From the NCBI GenBank assembly GCA_013396755.1, contig VWZF01007170.1, positions 134,291-198,290 on the forward strand: a stretch of DNA of 64,000 bases, written 5' to 3'. Positions within the stretch are counted from its first letter, which is position 1. Each line of letters opens with the position of its first letter. Shown here piece after piece: positions 58,201 to 64,000 of the stretch. The notes under the pieces are model-generated. The model had not been told where the DNA came from, did no database searches, and was given only the letters and a program-made list of their open reading frames with translations. The translations under genes were made by a program, and so were the position numbers. Source of the DNA: Sclerurus mexicanus. Taxonomy: Eukaryota > Chordata > Aves > Passeriformes > Furnariidae.

Positions 58201-61178
58201 CAGATCACTCATAATAAATTAATAAAGTTTGTCCAAAGTTATCACCATTTTTTCCTCACAGGAAATAATAAAAGCATAATGCCAACTCTTATTTATAGAA
58301 TTGACTGTAAGTAATCGACCTCATCGCTTTAGGTGTGTTTCAAATTCAGTGCTACAGATTTTATTTAAGCTCTGGATTGGCTCTTTCCTATTAGTTATTT
58401 TCCTCAAGATGCTGAAAATAGCACATTAAACTCTAATGTTTTTCTTTGCACTTACTGAATTATTAATAATTTCTCTCTCTGACATTTCTTACTCTTGAGG
58501 ACTGCTATTTTTACACCATCCACTTGTCCTTTACATGTTATAAACACTAAATATTATTGACATAAAAAATCCAGTGGAGTCCTAAAGCAGGAGGCCACAT
58601 TCTTTAATACCATTAGACTTCCCTGTAGTCACCTAAAATGTGTAAATTGGGTAAAGGAACTCTAATCAATCAGAATAACAGTCTGAACTTGAAATTGCTC
58701 AGAGCTTTGGAGTTTGCTTTTGCTGCCTTCTGTGAATTCAGATTCTGCACGTGGCCTCCAAGACAGCAGGAATGAAATGGAATTGCATAATGGACAAAAG
58801 TAAAAGAAATGCACAAAAAATTGGATAGTGACATAAACAAGAAAAAGGTTCCATTTAAAAATACTTATTAAGTCATAAAATATATGCAGAACAATTTACT
58901 TAGAGACCTAAAACTTGACTTTTTATAAAAGCACGCAGGTGATTTCACTGGGCGATCATTCAGGTGAAACCCAGAGTCCCACGTGCAGCCAAAGGCCACT
59001 GGTGCCACCTCACCTTGCAGCCCTCGCACGCGTGAACCCCGTAGTGGAAGCCGGACGCCTTGTCCCCGCACACGCGGCACTCGATGGCCATGAGCGAGTT
59101 GGAAGCCTCCTCGTGAGGTTTATTGTACAGCTGAACCTTCTCTGCAAAATAGGGTGGGGAGGGAGGCTCCATTTTGATTGCACCTGTGAACAGAGAAGAG
59201 TTACATGCTAAACTCCAAGTCTAATTAAATATGCGGAAGAAACATCAAGGAATAACCACCAGCAATCACAATAAACATTTCCAGCTTCCCAGGTCTGCTC
59301 CGTAACACACGATGAGCAGCAGAGAGCAGCTGCCAAGGGATGGAAGCTGCCGTTTCACCGGCAGCACGTGGGCTGAGAAAGCTGGAAGGGGCAGATTGGG
59401 ATGTAGAAAGTGTATTCTGGATCCAGTTTTCAGCTCTGTAGTGTGGAATGATTTGAAGACAGAGATATTAGAAATTTATGTATGAAGAGCTCATACTTGA
59501 AAGGTTTTACTCTTCTCAGTATCTAATCTGGTTGTATTATTACTTTAAGGTGTTGAGAATGACTGCAGGCAGATTGGCTGGAGTGTCTAATCTAGGCTAA
59601 AAAATATTTAAGTATCTAATAGACCTATGCATTGAATAACATATATATATTGGATTACATCATATTGAATAGTTAAAGAAATTTAGCTCTCTCCTGGGAA
59701 ACACTGTTCAACTTTGGACACAGAGATAATCTTTCGCTTCTGAAAATTTCTAATTAAGAGAACAATTCCCAACACTGATCAAGCTCAAGCAAGTAAATAT
59801 GATCTCTTTAAATGAACCATTACTGGCCCCACAAGAGAGCTGTGACACTTGACACTCTAACATTACATTGGGGCACGTCTCAAGAGAGTTGTGACAGACA
59901 TAGTGTGTTACAATAAGGTGAATGTTTTTCTTTTTCCGGATTGGCTACACTATACAAACTAGAAAGTTTCCTTTCCTAAATAAACTGAGAAGAGAAAGAA
60001 AAGTGTAAAATTATCTACATGAAGATCAGGGAGATTTATCCTACCTACACTCTACTGCACTTTCTAGCTTGTTATTAAAGTGTTATGAATATTTCTAATT
60101 AAACAAAAGGAAATCAAATTATTAGCTGAAAAACTGTAGTCACAGGTGTACAGAGCACCTGCTTTGCTGTGCAACCGAAATTAAGTATCACAATTTTCCC
60201 AGCAAGAATTCCCTGAAAGAGTTCCTGTACAGATTACTACAAACAAAAGTGATGTGAGATCTAAGGAGGAGAAGTGCATCTTTAAAGCTCCAGGCACAGA
60301 AATCTCCCATTCCTAGTCTGAGCAGGGATGCAGTAACAACTTACTTAAGACCAGATCACTTCCTTTCTTAAAAGGAGAGTTCAGTGGAGGGTTTTTACTG
60401 TAACTGGTGAGAGCAGCGTTTCTCACAGCATGTTAACAACCCGGGAACACTGATAAGAGCTGTACCCATGTTGTGACTCAGATGCAGTCAGTATTTCTAC
60501 TCCATCACTTCCTTAGGCTGTTTGGAATTTAAAAGCGGCACATATTAATAATTAATATGCTATGTATGCTGGGGCATTCTGTAACACCCAGGATATTTAT
60601 TCTGCATCATATCGCTTCAAAGGACAGGTTACGCACAAGGCACATGAATAGGAGACTGGAGATTTCAGAAACAAATAGAGCGGTTCATGTCTCCAATAAA
60701 ATGTGTTTCATGGAATTTTGGACACTGGATGATACCTTGTCTAATCTCCAAGTGCTGCCCTGGAAGGGTGAAGGTCTGCTATAGGTATTGTCTCTTTTCC
60801 ATCGGCCCTGCAAGGATATTTTGTGGACCTCTGTGCTGACACAGGATAGCGCATTCAGGCACCTAAATACTCCTAAATCCATTTGATGACAGTACAGCTT
60901 CCAGAGAATGAAGCAAACATGAACATAAAGGAAATATTTACAAAAATTAAAAGCTCACTCTGGCAATCCTGGAGCTTGATATCGTATTTATAATCCATGC
61001 TTGACGGATCAGCTCTCGCAAGAGGAATGTCTTCATAGTGCGATGAGGAAATGCTTGAGAAGTCAACGGTGGTGAATGGCTTTATGTCAAAGGAATGTGT
61101 GTGATCATCCATCGCAGACAGATCCACAGGACTAATTCCAAAATTAATGGGCCAAAACGGCATTTCTGTGTCAACCAT
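40047..61178 (-). CDS. PPARG: PPARG, peroxisome proliferator-activated receptor gamma (gamma1-type frame, six coding exons)
   Basis: PPARG is a ligand-activated nuclear receptor. With RXR it binds DR1 elements and drives adipocyte differentiation and lipid storage genes. The minus-strand join 61178-60959, 59183-59014, 57688-57550, 51326-51127, 47781-47331, 40294-40047 gives 1428 nt: 475 residues plus TAA, with every splice site and phase consistent. Domains: AF-1 about 1-107; two C4 zinc fingers (Cys 109/112/126/129 and 146/150/160/163); hinge about 175-205; ligand-binding domain to 475 with AF-2 helix ending QEIYKDLY. The PPAR-specific short D-box (CDLNC) is present. The SUMO motif IKME (K77), MAP-kinase site PSP (S82) and CDK5 site KSP (S243) are kept. 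The ligand contacts equivalent to human Ser289, His323, His449 and Tyr473 are retained. Unusual changes occur in the ligand-binding domain (see findings). Upstream non-coding exons and the gamma2 exon are outside the window or unrecognised. Confidence 0.97.
40295..47330 (-). other. PPARG: PPARG intron 5 (7.0 kb)
   Basis: Intron between the main ligand-binding exon and the last exon. No further exon is recognised. It contains a 24-bp tandem duplication at 43676-43723 with MARE/AP-1-like words. A TGAAGGTCA half-site of the ERR/nuclear receptor type lies near 41701 (sequence match only). Confidence 0.8.
43676..43723. repeat. 24-bp tandem duplication with MARE/ARE-like sites
   Basis: Two copies of GAGGCAGATG-(CGAC/TGAG)-TCAGCAGTTT at 43676-43699 and 43700-43723 differ at two bases. 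The second includes TGAGTCAGCA, resembling a small-Maf/NRF2 or AP-1 site. Regulatory function is only inferred. Confidence 0.85.
47331..47781 (-). CDS. PPARG: PPARG coding exon 5, main ligand-binding exon
   Basis: A 451-nt exon, residues 244-393 plus one base, with acceptor TTGCAG and donor GTAAGT. It contains helices forming most of the ligand pocket, with NDQVTLLKYGVHEIIYT and SEGQGFMTREFLKSLRKPF conserved. Substitutions relative to the remembered human and chicken proteins fall at pocket positions: KCKH for KFKH, FQRCQF for FQGCQF, IIYTLLA for IIYTMLA, KPFCDF for KPFGDF. Each was confirmed in the DNA codons (TGC, CGC, CTC, TGT). The frame is otherwise intact. Confidence 0.96.
49201..49229. 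repeat. Alternating purine-pyrimidine tract
   Basis: All 29 bases alternate purine and pyrimidine (CACGCGTGTATGTGCACAC core), within a wider CA-rich stretch from 49175. Such tracts are prone to form Z-DNA under supercoiling (known property; not shown here). Confidence 0.9.
49400..49620. repeat. Degenerate TA/CACA-rich microsatellite
   Basis: About 220 bases made of CACACA and repeated TATATA / ATAAATT-CACATAT words. It is irregular rather than a pure dinucleotide run, suggesting an old expanded and decayed microsatellite. CACACA blocks bound it at both ends. Confidence 0.9.
51127..51326 (-). CDS. PPARG: PPARG coding exon 4, hinge and start of LBD
   Basis: A 200-nt exon, residues 177-243, from AIRFGRMPQAEKEKLLAE to AILTGKTTDKS. 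The DNA is strikingly GC-rich within an AT-rich intron context. The exon ends exactly after the Ser codon of the CDK5-type KSP motif; its proline is the first codon of exon 5. The donor is GTTAGT, weaker than those of the other introns. Confidence 0.96.
51327..57549 (-). other. PPARG: PPARG intron 3 (6.2 kb)
   Basis: Intron between the second zinc-finger exon and the hinge exon. It is AT-rich except for a compact GC-rich patch at about 54085-54235 of unknown origin. No extra exon or identifiable transposon was seen. Confidence 0.8.
57550..57688 (-). CDS. PPARG: PPARG coding exon 3, second zinc finger
   Basis: A 139-nt exon, residues 131-176 plus one base, running from GFFRRTIRLKLIYDRC to CLAVGMSHN. 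It holds the D-box CDLNC, only three residues between the first two cysteines, which is diagnostic of PPARs. Acceptor CCAG and donor GTAAGT are both present. Confidence 0.97.
57689..60958 (-). other. PPARG: PPARG introns 1 and 2
   Basis: Intron 2 is 57689-59013 (1.3 kb) and intron 1 is 59184-60958 (1.8 kb). Only splice signals and short AT-rich runs, such as ATATATATAT near 59641, are visible. Confidence 0.8.
59014..59183 (-). CDS. PPARG: PPARG coding exon 2, first zinc finger
   Basis: This 170-nt exon encodes residues 74-130: SAIKMEPPSPPYF, YNKPHEE, then MAIECRVCGDKASGFHYG and HACEGCK. It carries the SUMO acceptor lysine (K77), the Ser82 proline-directed phosphorylation site, and the first DNA-binding finger with its P-box. 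The acceptor CACAG ends at 59184 and the donor GTGAGG starts at 59013. Confidence 0.97.
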
Positions 61179-61186
61179 TGTAATCC
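60959..61186 (-). CDS. PPARG: PPARG coding exon 1 (AF-1) with gamma1 start
   Basis: The acceptor TTTCCAG ends at 61187. The exon begins GGATTACA, then ATG at 61178-61176 opens MVDTEMPFWPINFG. Residues 1-73 plus one base are encoded; the donor GTGAGC starts at 60958. Human gamma1 has an extra in-frame ATG two codons earlier; here that codon is ATT. Initiation therefore has to use the second Met, as in mouse and chicken. The exon is also in phase to be read through from an upstream gamma2-type exon. FTTVDFSSIS is a conserved AF-1 block. Confidence 0.95.
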
Positions 61187-64000
61187 CTGGAAACAAACAA
61201 ACGAACAAACAAAGATGTTTTAAAGAAGTTTGTTATCTCTGCGATGTGTTCTGGCCCAACTGCGTCATGTCCAAAGGGCTGAGATGCAAACTCACCCAGG
61301 GGTTGGGTTCAGGGCAGTGCTCAGGCCCCATGTCCTGTTTGCCTGGTCACCACACAACACATGAGATGTATAAGGCCATTGCGTGGCTGGCACTGGGCAG
61401 TCAGTGCAGCTTTGAGACTCTTAGGAAGGCTCTGACACCCCCTGCCGTAACAGCTAATGAGACAACTGGCATCCAGGGCTCTGCTAACCTTGGAGACAAT
61501 GGCTGTCCTTGGTATGAAGAAATTAAAACAGCATAAGTGGAAAAAATTAATTTCTTTTTTTTTTTTTTAAATAGACAGATAACACTGACTTTAACTGCAT
61601 CTCTCAATAGCATGCATGTGAGTAGAATTACAAGTCTTCCAGAATTAATTTTTCAGCTTTGTAAATTCTAATCATCGTTCTTCCCAAGTGCCTGAGAATC
61701 TTAAGGGCTTTTATATTTAGAAAAAAAAAATGTAGTTGGTATTAAACAGTGGTGGCTTTCCTACAAATAACAGAAATATTTGAATTCTTTGCTCATGTCA
61801 AAGGTTTTATCCCAATCTTAAACACAGAGGTCAAGGAAATTTAATTTATGACTTTTCAAATTCCATATGTATTTATGCAAATCTTGAAAGTAGTAAACAA
61901 ATAAGAAGCTTCAATCTGCAAAAATCTTCTGCAAATGGAGTGAATTTAGATAGAGATATAAATGTTTTTCCAAGGCCTCTCTTTGACAGATATCCAGACT
62001 GAAATGCTTGATTTAGACATGTTTCAGCTATGAAAAAGTCTAAGTTACAGCAAGTGCAAAAGACGATTCTATAACTAGGGTCTGTGTCTAATTTTCCACA
62101 GTTTATAAAAAGAACATTCTAATCTAAAAATAGAATAGATGTTACGGAACTAAAATAGCTTGGTCACTTTGGCTGGTTAATTTGGACTTCAGACCCAATC
62201 AAGTCAGTAGCCTTTCACCTCTAGATAACAGAAACTTTGATTTGATCTGCTTCGAATCAAAGCTCCGCCGTCCCACTGCCAGAACTGCTGTCGCAGAATC
62301 AATGCCATGGAAGGGACCCGCTCCGGAACTGGGAGCTCACCCTCTCCTTTGGCAGAGCGGGCGCTGGGCGCAGCAGTGCCCTCCTCCTGACGTGCCAAGG
62401 CAGCAGCGGCCAGGAATGCTCACAGGTGTCTTAATCCTTCCTCAGGAAAGTCGCCATCGCTCTTCCACCTTTTAGGACTCCCAGCACAACCCTTTAATTC
62501 TTCTGCCTTGAACACTGACAACAAAGGCTGCAAGGTACCTTTCTTATCCTTACATTTCAGATGAGACATTCTCACTGCAGTGGGAACAAAAGAGATGCTA
62601 CTGCATTCCCAATCACCTGCCCTCCCAAAGGCTTCTGGATGATATATTATCTCACATTATCCTGCATGAAAGCAAGATTTGTCTACAAGTACAGAATACA
62701 ATTTCTACCTACCACAAGTGACAATTATCTGGCGAAAGTACATGACGGGTTGTCAGAGTGCCTTGGTGTTATATATTATCTCCCACACAGCCAACTTTTC
62801 TGTGAGCATGAAGGGCAAACCCCTGGCCATCAGCTCTGAGAACTGCCTTCCTTAAACTGATTTCCAAACAAAGCAATCAAATAGAATAGTTTCCTTAAAA
62901 ACCTACTTTTGTAATTACCAGACAAATCTTTAATAAATACAAAAATAAATAGATAATCTAACATCTAAACAGCTTGTACTCCTTGGGCAAGTGGTATCAA
63001 GAGTTATGTCTGCTTTCCATCTGCTGCCCCACGTCAGCAAGAAGAAAACTCGCTTCAGTGGGCAACCACTGAGAGCTGAGCAGCAAAGTCAGAGCTGGGC
63101 TGCGCTTCCTTCCCTCGGCGCATGGCTGTGACGTTTTGGAGAAGCTGATGATGTACAGCACGACTAATTGTATGAAAGTCTTAGATCATTATAACACACT
63201 GTGTGCAAGAAATTCACTATGCCCGGAGATGTTACAGCTCAGAAAGACTCAGCTAAGCGTGGAAGTCCAGAGGTCCGGCTGGCTGGGCACAGGCTCCAAG
63301 AGCTCAGAGGGCACCGGAATTCCTTAGCAGGGATCTTCTGGGTCACAGTCAGCACAGCTAAATTATTTCTGCCCAGTCTACCAATACTGCCACAGTGGTT
63401 TCATTGTAAAAATATTCTTGCCTACAACTGTGATGTTTTAGATTTGTATTAAGTTTTAGAAGAAGCAAAACAAAAATAGAGAATTAAAAAGGAACTTGTC
63501 ATTACCAATCACTGAATATACATGCTGTTTCTTCCTTACTAATTGGTTTTTTCTGTGTGTCTGCCCACATCAGACATGCACTGTACATACTGAGAAGGGA
63601 GGACCTATAAATGCCAAGACTGCCCTGAAGAGGAACCCAGGGAATTGTGGCTGCACCTCTCAGCTCCTGCAGGTCACAAAGGAATTCTGCTTTATGCTGC
63701 TCCTACTTCTGCTCTAAGGCAATAAAATCTGCAGTCAGGAGCCGTTTCCAGTCTGCAGCGAAAAGCCTATAAACTCCACCCCTTCCAGAGGTCAGTCTCC
63801 CATGCCTGGTAATATCAGTTCTTCTGAGCTTCAGGCAATTAAAAAGGCCTTGCTACACTACAAAAAATGTCTATTTTTAGTTTTTAAAAACCCTTCTGTT
63901 GTCTGTATTATAATTTCATCTCAGATGTCCACAACGGTACCTAGAGATGACACTACACATACACACAAGTATGTACATGCAAAGTCTTCTGTTAAATTAA
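61187..64000 (-). other. PPARG: PPARG upstream intron, partial
   Basis: Sequence 5' of the first coding exon, beginning with a (GTTT)n-like pyrimidine-rich tract before the acceptor (plus strand AAACAAACAAACGAAC at 61191-61210). A T-run lies at about 61552-61568. No gamma2-specific exon and no non-coding gamma1 exon could be recognised, so these are assumed to lie further right, outside the window. Confidence 0.75.

Noticed and set aside
61187..64000. Possible PPARG gamma2-specific exon or non-coding gamma1 exons
   Set aside because: I looked on the minus strand for a gamma2-like N-terminus starting MGETLGD and found none. In mammals these exons lie tens of kilobases upstream.

Overview
The window is vertebrate, almost certainly avian, genomic DNA. 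It carries two spliced genes, both on the minus strand: the 5' part of TSEN2 (about 68-4291) and the complete protein-coding part of PPARG (39.85-61.19 kb). The PPARG reading frame of 475 codons matches the bird and mouse gamma1 length. The LINE remnants are CR1 3' ends, typical of birds. The only assembly gap lies in a GC-rich promoter island, a common defect of bird assemblies. The species cannot be told from the sequence.

Layout from left to right: TSEN2 coding exons 1-5 (tRNA-splicing endonuclease subunit, 295 codons; the catalytic C-terminus lies beyond the left edge). Next comes the putative TSEN2 promoter CpG island, with GC-rich minisatellites on both sides of a 397-base gap of N. A spacer of about 34 kb (5.9-39.8 kb) follows, in which I find no protein or RNA gene. 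It holds two CR1 3' fragments, a pentanucleotide microsatellite, an 89-bp near-identical direct duplication and small tandem duplications. PPARG then runs right to left: 3' UTR and poly(A) signal, final coding exon (AF-2), main ligand-binding exon, hinge exon, two zinc-finger exons and the AF-1 exon with the gamma1-type start codon. About 2.8 kb of the upstream PPARG intron closes the window. The upstream non-coding exons and the gamma2-specific exon were not found here.

The two genes are neighbours in the same order and orientation as in mammals (PPARG then TSEN2, reading along transcription). They have unrelated jobs: nuclear receptor control of lipid and adipocyte genes, and tRNA intron removal. 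I found no evidence of a new multi-gene system. The most interesting observations are unusual substitutions in the PPARG ligand-binding domain (G284R beside the reactive Cys285; F264C and G361C adding two cysteines; M329L; human gamma1 numbering, from memory), the 89-bp duplicated segment of unknown origin, and the repeat-flanked promoter gap.
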